Below, piece by piece: positions 22,539-28,481 of a DNA stretch of 28,481 nt (the stretch's first letter is position 1; each line of letters begins with the position of its first letter). This stretch comes from a virus, in IMG/VR virus record IMGVR_UViG_3300042691_011822, positions 1 to 28,481 of that record; one strand, given 5' to 3'. A program made the translations under genes and the position numbers. Below the pieces are notes generated by a model. It ran no database searches, had not been told where the DNA came from, and worked only from the letters and a program-made list of their open reading frames with translations.

Positions 22539-23495
22539 TTATTGACGAATCCTAGCATCCTTAGGACAATTCACATAATCTGTTTTGAACGGACAATACT
22601 TGCAATTTTTATCACCTTTGCCGGATATTGCCATGTATTCGCGAGCCTCATTCTTGTTGCCTTCTGCATCGAAACAAGCTTCAACAAATTCATCAATAGC
22701 TTTTTGAACTTTGCGTTGTGTAACAGTGCCAGATGCTGGTTTGAATTGTTGCACTCGCTTTTGTGGAAACATGGATTCTTCAATTAGCTTTCGCTTCACA
22801 ATAAAGAACTCAACATCGATGTTTTCTTTAGGTGTTCCAAACTGAGTTGAAAAATAATTCTTATATGCAATTAATTGTGCAGCTTTGATAGAATCCTGTT
22901 TTTGAAATTTATTCCAACCTGCTCGACTTGTTTTAATATCGAGTATATAAATTTTATTGTTTACAGTATCTCGAAGTACTACATCAATAAAGCCGTACCA
23001 AAACACAGAAGGATTCTTTTCAGATGCCTGAGTGCACAATTCAATTTCTATGCCTACCAGTTCCCAATTCTTTGTGGAGAAATACTGTTTGCGGCGCTTT
23101 TTTAACCAATCTAATATAGCAGCACCATCTTCTAGGTATTCTGCTAGTTGCAACGGATTTGAAAAATGGGTTCCGCCATTTTCTTCTACACAACGCTTAT
23201 ATTCTTCACGAAGCTTGTTAGTTAAGATGTCACGAAGATTTAAATCATCTGCACGTTTAACAGATTCGGTATACATAACCGTTAAGTAGTGTTGCAAGGT
23301 TTCGTGAAATGCAGTACCGAAACATGTTTCTATGCTGAATGTAAATGGAGCCAAGTTATCAATGTATGACAACTTCCATTGACGTGGACATTTCTCATAC
23401 ATGGACCATTGTGAATAAGATATCTTACGAGGAACCGTAGTTGCATCACGCAAAGATAACTGATAGATGGGTGCTATATAGTTTCCTTGTTTCAT
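22539..23495 (-). CDS. PD-(D/E)XK nuclease with Cas4/AddB-like Fe-S cysteines
   Basis: The protein has 318 residues. ISYSQWSMYEKCPRQWKLSY (25-44) is the N-terminal motif of RecB/Cas4-type nucleases. H64 in GTAFHE, E152, D171 (FIDVV) and D186-x-K188 (ILDIKTS) form the PD-(D/E)XK active site. Cys36 with C298, C301 and C310 near the end makes a C...C-x2-C-x8-C pattern like the 4Fe-4S site of Cas4, AddB and Dna2. It probably cuts or resects single-stranded DNA ends in phage replication or recombination. It is likely a Cas4-like phage exonuclease, not an immunity protein: no CRISPR array or cas1/cas2 is present. Its 5' region faces the lone plus-strand gene. Confidence 0.85.
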   Translation of the reverse strand: MKQGNYIAPIYQLSLRDATTVPRKISYSQWSMYEKCPRQWKLSYIDNLAPFTFSIETCFGTAFHETLQHYLTVMYTESVKRADDLNLRDILTNKLREEYKRCVEENGGTHFSNPLQLAEYLEDGAAILDWLKKRRKQYFSTKNWELVGIEIELCTQASEKNPSVFWYGFIDVVLRDTVNNKIYILDIKTSRAGWNKFQKQDSIKAAQLIAYKNYFSTQFGTPKENIDVEFFIVKRKLIEESMFPQKRVQQFKPASGTVTQRKVQKAIDEFVEACFDAEGNKNEAREYMAISGKGDKNCKYCPFKTDYVNCPKDARIRQ

Positions 23496-23538
23496 ACTAT
23501 TAATATAGTAAAAAAATCAATAAGAACCAAATAATTAC

Positions 23539-23547
23539 ATATTTATT
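23539..23547 (+). promoter_or_regulatory. Candidate promoter element ATATTTATT for the plus-strand gene
   Basis: On the plus strand this reads C-ATATTTATT-AATGTA and then the ATG at 23554, 6 nt downstream. It has the same orientation relative to its gene as the minus-strand sites, which is the main argument that the element is directional. Confidence 0.45.
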
Positions 23548-23553
23548 AATGTA

Positions 23554-24456
23554 ATGAAACTAAAATCACTATTAACAGAAAGTACAAAATTAAAATTTCC
23601 TATATATGTGGAAGGGTCATATCGAGGAAGAGGTTGTGATGAATTTCATGCATTCAATGACACACATGGCCGTACGGTTGGTGGCATGAATATAAAAGTT
23701 AATAAAAAACTTAAAGAAATTTACAATGCTGGATATAATCCAGATATAACTAATGTAGAAATACATATGGATAATAGTAACTATTTTGTTTCATGGAAAG
23801 TTACTATCAATGAAAGTAGAGATGGTAAAGCATGGGTCGGATTAGTAAGTAGAGGTGCTGGATCTGGTTCCGAAACCGATGTAATACACCGCGCGGATCC
23901 TTCTAACTCATCAAATCATACAAGCCCTAGCACAATACTCAATCGGTATTCAAATATCGAGGATATAAAACAAGTATTAGATTATAAATATTTGCCAAAA
24001 ACCGGATGTAAAGTTAGACAAATATTTTATAAGTATACACAAAAAAACTATCCGGTTAGACAAGAATCATATAATAAAAAAATACGAGCAATTATAGGTA
24101 CTGTATACTACATAATAAACAACCCAGAAAAATATTTTTCAAAATTTAAAAGTTGGAATCCTGCGCAAATAAAACAAGATCCAAATATTAGATTTGTTTC
24201 GGGAGATGATGAATTAGCAGCGTCTTCTTGGTTTGCATCTTATGTTAATAAAAATATATTGCCTACATTGAGAAACATATATCCGCATTGCGACAAACAT
24301 GATAAAATTAATATTCAAAATATCTATTCATTGTTAAAAATGATTATTGATGCTATTGAAAATGATAAAGAACTATCTATTAATTTTGTATATTACATAC
24401 ATGAAAATATAGAATGGAATATTAAAAATTTAACATTTACTTGGAATGGATTATAA
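23554..24456 (+). CDS. Hypothetical protein, only plus-strand gene in the window
   Basis: The protein has 300 residues and starts MKLKSLLTESTKLK. There is no signal peptide or membrane segment. An N-terminal half with GSYRGRGCDEFHAFND (about 21-36) precedes a strand-rich region (VEIHMDNSNYFVSWKVTI), AWVGLVSRGAGSGSETD and then HRADPSN. The C-terminal half is helical and Lys/Asn-rich (ASYVNKNILPTL, LLKMIIDAIENDKEL). No known family is recognised. Its DNA is richer in A and T than its neighbours by eye. It converges on the lipoprotein gene and diverges from the nuclease gene with a 58-bp gap. It could be a late-acquired accessory gene (moron) or a virion-borne protein; neither can be shown. Confidence 0.7.
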   Translation: MKLKSLLTESTKLKFPIYVEGSYRGRGCDEFHAFNDTHGRTVGGMNIKVNKKLKEIYNAGYNPDITNVEIHMDNSNYFVSWKVTINESRDGKAWVGLVSRGAGSGSETDVIHRADPSNSSNHTSPSTILNRYSNIEDIKQVLDYKYLPKTGCKVRQIFYKYTQKNYPVRQESYNKKIRAIIGTVYYIINNPEKYFSKFKSWNPAQIKQDPNIRFVSGDDELAASSWFASYVNKNILPTLRNIYPHCDKHDKINIQNIYSLLKMIIDAIENDKELSINFVYYIHENIEWNIKNLTFTWNGL

Positions 24457-24464
24457 ATAAACAG

Positions 24465-24496
24465 TAAAAAAGTGCTAACATTACTGCTAGCACTTC
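24465..24496 (-). terminator. Intrinsic terminator of the replication gene run
   Basis: AAGTGCTA (24470-24477) and TAGCACTT (24488-24495) form an 8-bp perfect stem with a 10-nt loop. On the minus strand the stem ends in TTTTTT, a U tract, so it terminates transcription after the lipoprotein gene. The plus-strand side has no T run and would be weaker for the converging gene. Confidence 0.8.
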
Positions 24497-24503
24497 GTAT
24501 AAC

Positions 24504-24953
24504 TTATTTCAATTGGGACTTGTCAATGACAACATAAATTGTGTCAATTACATGGCCAGCTGGTTTATTGGTATCCCCAAACATGTTACCAATTGGATCC
24601 TTATCAAGCACTACTACCTCTTTAACAAAGTAATTAGTTTCTCCTCTGTTATTAAACCAATTTTTACCAAATGTTTGATGATATTTGATTTTAACTTTCC
24701 ACCCTTCATTTGCTGCACTATCCAATGTGGCAATCGTTTTAGGATCATTCACATCATTATCAACTGAGAACTCAAATGGTTCTGCTGAATTCATTCCGGT
24801 TTGGGTGGTGTTCAAAGTTCCTTCCCATGAACTATAAACCAAACCTTTTTCAGAAAATTTAGTGATCATTCCGATACGTTCTCCGTTAGAATAATTCTCC
24901 GTGCATGATGTCAGTGACAATGCAGCTACTGCTAATACAAATAGTTTTTTCAT
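24504..24953 (-). CDS. Predicted lipoprotein
   Basis: The protein has 149 residues. MKKLFVLAVAALSLTSC is a classic lipoprotein signal with the lipobox LTSC and Cys17 as the modified residue. The mature part begins TENYSNGERIGMITKFSEKG, then LVYSSWEGTLN, then FEFSVDND, a strand-rich, globular layout seen in uncharacterised phage and bacterial proteins as I recall. It ends in VIDTIYVVIDKSQLK. It is exported to the envelope. Phage lipoproteins commonly block superinfection or DNA entry, so that is a plausible role, but the sequence does not prove it. It is followed by an intrinsic terminator. Confidence 0.75.
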   Translation of the reverse strand: MKKLFVLAVAALSLTSCTENYSNGERIGMITKFSEKGLVYSSWEGTLNTTQTGMNSAEPFEFSVDNDVNDPKTIATLDSAANEGWKVKIKYHQTFGKNWFNNRGETNYFVKEVVVLDKDPIGNMFGDTNKPAGHVIDTIYVVIDKSQLK

Positions 24954-24975
24954 TTTTTTCTTTTATTATATGAAA

Positions 24976-25194
24976 TTATTTTGAAAGATCCAAATAATGA
25001 CGTCGTTGTTCTGCCAGGTAAATGTCAATGGTATCTTTGGTCTTTTTTAAATCTTCTTCAAATTTTCCTTTGTGCCGGCATCTTACAATGCGTTTAATGA
25101 TGTCAAACTCATAAGCATTAAGTCCCCAATCTTCTGCAAATTTATATAAGCTTCCTGCTTTGCCTTGATAATGTTTTTGTGTGTGTCCACTCAT
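24976..25194 (-). CDS. DUF3310-like small protein
   Basis: The protein has 72 residues. HYQGKAGSLYKFAEDWGLNA followed by IIKRIVRC, then GKFEEDLKKT and IDIYLAEQ fits the pattern of DUF3310 (HYQ...E.W.LN...IKYI.R....EDL.K). That family is widespread in phages and often annotated as nucleotide kinase, without experimental support that I know. Its start overlaps the gp62-like gene stop by ATGA, which places it with the replication genes. The function is unresolved. Confidence 0.65.
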   Translation of the reverse strand: MSGHTQKHYQGKAGSLYKFAEDWGLNAYEFDIIKRIVRCRHKGKFEEDLKKTKDTIDIYLAEQRRHYLDLSK

Positions 25195-25640
25195 TTTTTA
25201 ACTCCTTTCAGCATATTTTTAATTTCTGCTTCAGTATATCCGTAAAGTTGTAATATTTTAGTGCAATCTTCTTGTGTCATGATTTCTACGTAATCAGTAG
25301 CCTCTGTTTTGCTAACTAGATAATGTTGTGCAATTTGATCAATTAATTTGTCAGAATATTTATCATCCTTTTTGCCTTTAACATATTTTGCATAACTTTT
25401 CGATGTAGGCAATAAATCATGATATAATTTATAAGTCTCTGCCGGTCTTAATAATCCAATTGTATATGTTTGCAATTCGTTAACCAATCCAACTAATTCT
25501 TGCCGCATACTCAACCAACGGTTTATGATATACGGGCTAAACAATTTTCGATCTGGTTCCGACCATTTAGACCATTGTTTCTTTTTATCAGTTATACCTC
25601 CGATAAAATCAAATATAGTAGCAGATTTCTTTTCGCTCAT
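25191..25640 (-). CDS. Clamp-loader small subunit, T4 gp62-like
   Basis: The protein has 149 residues, shorter than T4 gp62 (187). FDFIGGITDKKKQW at the start, FSPYIINRWLS near 34-44, and YKLYHDLLPTSKSYAKYVKG in the middle match the phage clamp-loader A subunit family (F..L..I, P.I.NR.L, Y.L....P). The C-terminal QHYLVSKTEATDYV with ILQLYGYTEAEI is the family's closing helix. It should pair with the AAA+ subunit at 26064-26990 to load the sliding clamp. The start overlaps the 70-aa gene's stop by ATGA, and the stop overlaps the DUF3310-like gene's start. Confidence 0.8.
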   Translation of the reverse strand: MSEKKSATIFDFIGGITDKKKQWSKWSEPDRKLFSPYIINRWLSMRQELVGLVNELQTYTIGLLRPAETYKLYHDLLPTSKSYAKYVKGKKDDKYSDKLIDQIAQHYLVSKTEATDYVEIMTQEDCTKILQLYGYTEAEIKNMLKGVKK

Positions 25641-25849
25641 AGTTTGTATTTTGTCTTAAACTGTTCTTCAAATCTGCTACCCATACCAATTTCTAAAATA
25701 ACTGCAGTATCTGGAATACCTGTTAGTTTCTTGTCCAGTATATCATCAATCGATTTGTTACGAAATGTTTTCATTTTTGTTTTAGCATTGCTACGATTAG
25801 ATGTTTTAAACACTACCGTAACATTTTCTTTGTGATATGGACTAGACAT
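25637..25849 (-). CDS. Small basic protein between clamp-loader genes
   Basis: The 70-residue product is basic in its first half (KTSNRSNAKTKMKTFRNK). A compact, less charged second half follows (IPDTAVILEIGMGSRFEEQF). No domain is recognised. It overlaps the zinc-ribbon stop by one base (TAATG) and the gp62-like start by ATGA. In T4 itself the two clamp-loader genes are adjacent, so this is an insertion of the local lineage. Replication accessory or transcription coupling roles are possible but unsupported. Confidence 0.55.
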   Translation of the reverse strand: MSSPYHKENVTVVFKTSNRSNAKTKMKTFRNKSIDDILDKKLTGIPDTAVILEIGMGSRFEEQFKTKYKL

Positions 25850-26067
25850 TACTTTTTAACTTTAATTGGTTGAAATTCTTCCGGAATGGCTCCACAATCA
25901 TCACAACGAAACACCGGAATAGGTACCATTGTGTCTTTGTCTTGACCTGTTAAGAATTTAGATACTTTGTTGATTGCCATTACTTGCCGGAAATACATTC
26001 CGTTGCATTCTTTGCATGTAATCGGTTGCATATCATTTGGACCGATATTTACATTTAATTTACTCAT
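25849..26067 (-). CDS. Small zinc-ribbon protein
   Basis: The protein has 72 residues. Two CxxC pairs, C18-K-E-C21 and C55-D-D-C58, are spaced as in a zinc ribbon, with a hydrophobic, basic loop between (FRQVMAINKVSKFLTGQD). The rest has no known domain. It is coupled by ATGA to the clamp-loader ATPase upstream, so it may work in replication or in recruiting a partner protein, as many small phage zinc ribbons do. This is inference. Confidence 0.6.
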   Translation of the reverse strand: MSKLNVNIGPNDMQPITCKECNGMYFRQVMAINKVSKFLTGQDKDTMVPIPVFRCDDCGAIPEEFQPIKVKK

Positions 26068-26990
26068 AGTTCTCCTAATAAATTTATAAACATTGCCATG
26101 ATGTTGATTTCTTTGTCAACCACACTAGCATCTTTATATTGTGCTTCTGCGATAATCAAAATAACTGCTCCAATATGACCTGTTGCATATTCATCTAAAT
26201 TATCATATAAAAATGTATACAATGGAGTGAAGTCTTTTACTTTGCTATCTGCAACGATTTGTCGTATCTTGGTAAATGCTGATTGCTTGTTTTTTGGATC
26301 TCGCAATACTTCTAATACTTCTGTCATGTAATTAGCTTGTATCGCACTTGCTTTATCTAGTTGCAATTTACCGTTAACAACAGATGCTTGGGCTGCATTA
26401 ATAGCTCGTCGAATATCTGGATATGATGCATTGATAATTGATGCTACATCTTTAATATCGAACTCTACTCCTTTTTCTTGCAATACTGCAACCAATCTCT
26501 GTGCTACATCAGTTTTACTTGGGGGAGCAATAGCAAATGTCTGGCAACGAGATTGAATCGGATCAATAATCTTTTCTACATAATTACAAGTCAAAATAAA
26601 TCGCGTTGTCTTGCTGTATGTTTCCATTAGATTACGCAATGCTGCCTGTGCATTCGGTGTTAAGTAATCTGCTTCATCCAGAATGATAATCTTCCAACGA
26701 CGAAATCCTACTGTTGATGCATAACGCTTAATCTTATCGCGGACCGCATCTACTGAGTTTTCATCCGATGCATTGATATACATTATATCCGCGTCAACTG
26801 ATCCTGCAATGATTTTTGCCAACGTTGTCTTGCCAGTGCCAGCCGTGCCATAAAATAACAAGTGAGGAACATCCCCATTAGCAATAAAGATTCTAACTTT
26901 TTCAATAATGTGCTCATTTCCAATATAACCATCTAAAGTATCCGGGCGAAATGCTTCTACCCAAAGTGTATTTTCTTGTGTTCCAAACAT
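26064..26990 (-). CDS. Clamp-loader ATPase, T4 gp44-like (RFC-type AAA+)
   Basis: The protein has 308 residues, close to T4 gp44 (319). WVEAFRPDTLDGYIG at 10-24 is the RFC-box start. Walker A is GTAGTGKTT at 48-56. Walker B with DEAD is IIILDEAD at 101-108. Sensor 1 is LTCN at 133-136 and the SRC motif is SRC at 147-149, marking the RFC/gp44 clamp-loader ATPases. The C-terminal helices continue to 308 as expected for the collar domain. It opens and loads the gp45-like clamp in an ATP-dependent step. It lies between the dUTPase and zinc-ribbon genes. No Shine-Dalgarno is evident. Confidence 0.95.
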   Translation of the reverse strand: MFGTQENTLWVEAFRPDTLDGYIGNEHIIEKVRIFIANGDVPHLLFYGTAGTGKTTLAKIIAGSVDADIMYINASDENSVDAVRDKIKRYASTVGFRRWKIIILDEADYLTPNAQAALRNLMETYSKTTRFILTCNYVEKIIDPIQSRCQTFAIAPPSKTDVAQRLVAVLQEKGVEFDIKDVASIINASYPDIRRAINAAQASVVNGKLQLDKASAIQANYMTEVLEVLRDPKNKQSAFTKIRQIVADSKVKDFTPLYTFLYDNLDEYATGHIGAVILIIAEAQYKDASVVDKEINIMAMFINLLGEL

Positions 26991-27001
26991 ACTATATTAT
27001 A

Positions 27002-27430
27002 TTAATTTCCACCCGTAGAACCAAATCCGTTTTCTCCACGTTTTGTCCCTGTCAACACGTCAGTTAAATACCATTCAATACGTTCAACTTTTGCTAACAC
27101 AATTTGAGCAACTCGATCGCCGGCTTCAAATGCTACCGATCTTGGACCATGATTGATTAAAATTACTCCCAATTCTCCTCGATAATCTGAATCGACAGTA
27201 CCCGGTGAATTTAACACAGTAATTCCATGTTTAAGTGCTAATCCGCTTCTAGGTCTTACCTGTATTTCATAGCCATATGGAACTTCGACAAACAATCCGG
27301 TAGGTACTAGACATCTGCCTCCTGGATCAACTGTAAAATCTTCGGTGCAACGAACATCTAATCCAGCAGCTCCCGGAGTTTCATATTCCGGGAGTGCATT
27401 ATTTGATTTATTTACTACTGGTACTATCAT
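27002..27430 (-). CDS. dut: dUTP diphosphatase (trimeric dUTPase)
   Basis: I start at ATG 27430 (MIVPVVNKSN), 2 nt after the sliding clamp stop, giving 142 residues, the normal length for a trimeric dUTPase; an in-frame start at 27457 would overlap the clamp gene. All five motifs are present: PGAAGLDV (19-26), PRSGLA (60-65), GTVDSDYRGELGV (77-89), GDRVAQIVL (104-112) and RGENGFGSTG (131-140), with Asp80 as the probable catalytic residue. It hydrolyses dUTP to dUMP and pyrophosphate, keeping uracil out of phage DNA and supplying dTMP synthesis. It is embedded in the replication operon. Confidence 0.95.
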   Translation of the reverse strand: MIVPVVNKSNNALPEYETPGAAGLDVRCTEDFTVDPGGRCLVPTGLFVEVPYGYEIQVRPRSGLALKHGITVLNSPGTVDSDYRGELGVILINHGPRSVAFEAGDRVAQIVLAKVERIEWYLTDVLTGTKRGENGFGSTGGN

Positions 27431-27432
27431 AA

Positions 27433-28143
27433 TTAATTCTGTAATTGTACTAACCAATAAGATGATTCAAAATCTGAACCTATAAAATCAATACGAGCCA
27501 ATCCGTCTGGCGATACGTGTAATGTACCCATATCTCCTTTGTTTGCAATTAAAACTTCTTTTAGTTTATCTGCCGAAAAACAAATAGGTTCCATATCCTT
27601 TACTGGAGTATTGCCAATTTCAAATGAAATGTTATCTGCGTTGATAGTAGTATAATTAATCACAAAGATAATTTTACCGCCTTTAACTTGAACTGCAAAA
27701 TTTTTGGCATCTGGAAGTGCATTCTTTGCTTTAATAAACTTTGTAGTGAAATCATCATCTACATTGATATCTACTAAATATTCTGGTTCTGCATTAATTG
27801 TAGGAACTGCTGGAATAACTGTGGTATCTGCTAACATGAATGTTAATTTAGTTGATCCTTCAGAAATTTTCATTGCATAGTTTTTCCCGCTAGCTTCCTG
27901 AACTTGAATATCAATATTCTCACCTACCGCGCCAAGCATTTTTGTTAAAGCTCCGGTATGATTAATACCTAACGAACCTTTCATGAACGGAGAAGTTTTC
28001 CATTGCAATTTGCCAACGATAGTTTGATCTTGGTCAATTAAATCACAACCTACACCGGTTGCATTTTCTTTCAAAGTAACCGCTTCGCAGTTTCCTGCTA
28101 AATAATAACGATTAATAAACGATTGTAACTTGCTTTTTTCCAT
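27433..28143 (-). CDS. Sliding clamp, T4 gp45-like
   Basis: The protein has 236 residues, close to T4 gp45 (228). The assignment rests on length, on context (45-44-62 order with clamp-loader subunits downstream) and on a repeated beta-alpha-beta layout. Segments GSLGINHTGALTKMLGAV near 57-74 and CFSADKLKEVLIANKG in the last third fit the clamp-domain pattern of a helix after a hydrophobic strand. The end SYWLVQLQN is a terminal strand. The clamp tethers DNA polymerase and in T4 also activates late transcription. An AAGG sequence lies 6 to 9 nt before the ATG. There are no unusual motifs. Confidence 0.8.
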   Translation of the reverse strand: MEKSKLQSFINRYYLAGNCEAVTLKENATGVGCDLIDQDQTIVGKLQWKTSPFMKGSLGINHTGALTKMLGAVGENIDIQVQEASGKNYAMKISEGSTKLTFMLADTTVIPAVPTINAEPEYLVDINVDDDFTTKFIKAKNALPDAKNFAVQVKGGKIIFVINYTTINADNISFEIGNTPVKDMEPICFSADKLKEVLIANKGDMGTLHVSPDGLARIDFIGSDFESSYWLVQLQN

Positions 28144-28152
28144 TTTTACCTT

Positions 28153-28481
28153 TTAAAATTTAAAGAATTCTGCGAACTTATTTGCATCAGTAGTTGAAAT
28201 AGAATCACCACCGAATTTTTTATATGTCTTTTTGTATTTTGAATAAACGTGCATTGCATTGTCAGGATCTGCAAACATATCATGTAATGATAATACTACA
28301 TTGAATAAATCTGTCGGAATAGCTGTCTCTAACAATTCTACATGTGAATCTACCATTTTATCAATATCCTTAGCAATGTCAACATAAAGATGCGTATTAT
28401 GCACAACCATACGTGGCATACCTTCTTGTGAATAACGATCTAATCCATCTGTCGTTTCTCCACCTAAATATTCATATGTAA
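28153..28481 (-). CDS. Hypothetical protein (5' truncated by window edge)
   Basis: The frame has no stop up to the right edge, so the true start lies outside; at least 109 residues are seen, and the internal Met at 28419 is not a likely start. The visible part reads YEYLGGETTDGLDRYSQEG before MPRMVVHNTHLYVDI. A helical stretch (DIDKMVDSHVELLETAI) and a Lys/Tyr-rich end (KYKKTYKKFGGDSI, FAEFFKF) follow. No family is recognised. It ends 9 nt before the sliding clamp gene and so probably shares its transcript. The AAAAGG before the clamp start is in this gap. Confidence 0.6.
   Translation of the reverse strand, partial: TYEYLGGETTDGLDRYSQEGMPRMVVHNTHLYVDIAKDIDKMVDSHVELLETAIPTDLFNVVLSLHDMFADPDNAMHVYSKYKKTYKKFGGDSISTTDANKFAEFFKF

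Noticed and set aside
22875-23289. Plus-strand frames of 76 and 85 codons opposite the nuclease gene
   Set aside because: They are antisense to conserved nuclease motifs, so selection explains the minus-strand frame and not these.
24465-24496. Efficient bidirectional terminator for the plus-strand gene as well
   Set aside because: The hairpin is symmetrical but only the minus-strand side ends in a T tract; the plus side continues CGTATAAC.
1-28481. tRNA genes, integrase, transposase or attachment sites
   Set aside because: No gap reaches 60 bp, no cloverleaf with a CCA end was seen, and no integrase or transposase motif appears in any frame, so I report none.

Overview
The window looks like about 28 kb of an AT-rich genome of a large tailed phage with a T4-like replication core. 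Three things point to this: a gp45-like sliding clamp with gp44-like and gp62-like clamp-loader subunits, a lysis cassette (peptidoglycan amidase, holin-like membrane proteins), and a run of paralogous tail-fibre genes. Genes are tightly packed; neighbours commonly overlap through ATGA or TAATG junctions, and no gap reaches 60 bp. All genes but one read on the minus strand, so transcription runs from the right edge to the left edge. Shine-Dalgarno-like AGGA/AAGG stretches precede some genes and A-rich leaders precede others. A Bacteroidota host is my guess from the style of the small proteins and fibres; nothing in the window proves it.

Right part (28481 to about 21900, in transcription order): a 5'-truncated unknown gene, sliding clamp, dUTPase, clamp-loader ATPase, a zinc-ribbon protein, a 70-aa protein, the small clamp-loader subunit, a DUF3310-like protein and a lipoprotein ending at an intrinsic terminator. 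The only plus-strand gene (300 aa, unknown) follows. It sits divergently from a PD-(D/E)XK nuclease with a Cas4/AddB-type Fe-S cysteine pattern. After the nuclease come a small unknown protein and a SLOG/YspA-like protein.

Middle part (21869 to 10356): a 14-gene, 11.5-kb glycan cassette. It holds two GT4-type enzymes, three GT2-type enzymes, a beta-4-galactosyltransferase-like (GT7-like) enzyme, a GT9-like enzyme, three less typical glycosyltransferases, an NDP-sugar epimerase/dehydratase, a FkbM methyltransferase, a second SAM methyltransferase and a DUF6165 protein. Most junctions overlap by 1 to 29 nt. Possible targets are the virion (including the Ser/Thr/Ala-rich fibres encoded just downstream) or the host surface.

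Left part (10315 to 1): a lysis-type cassette (small membrane protein, amidase, holin-family protein, four-helix membrane protein), then a nucleotidyltransferase with a LETM1-like segment, a small CGC-motif protein, and four fibre genes built from shared modules. A short SET-domain protein is coupled to the first fibre gene. The fourth fibre gene runs off the left edge.

Most notable signals: (1) a 9-mer, ATATTTATA/T, in the same orientation just upstream of at least six gene starts, including the lone plus-strand gene, and so a candidate phage promoter element; (2) a SET-domain methyltransferase inside a tail-fibre operon; (3) a large glycosylation cassette next to Ser/Thr-rich fibres; (4) a shared ELPKL-type peptide at the junction of two GT4 proteins. 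No tRNA, rRNA, CRISPR array, integrase or transposase was seen.
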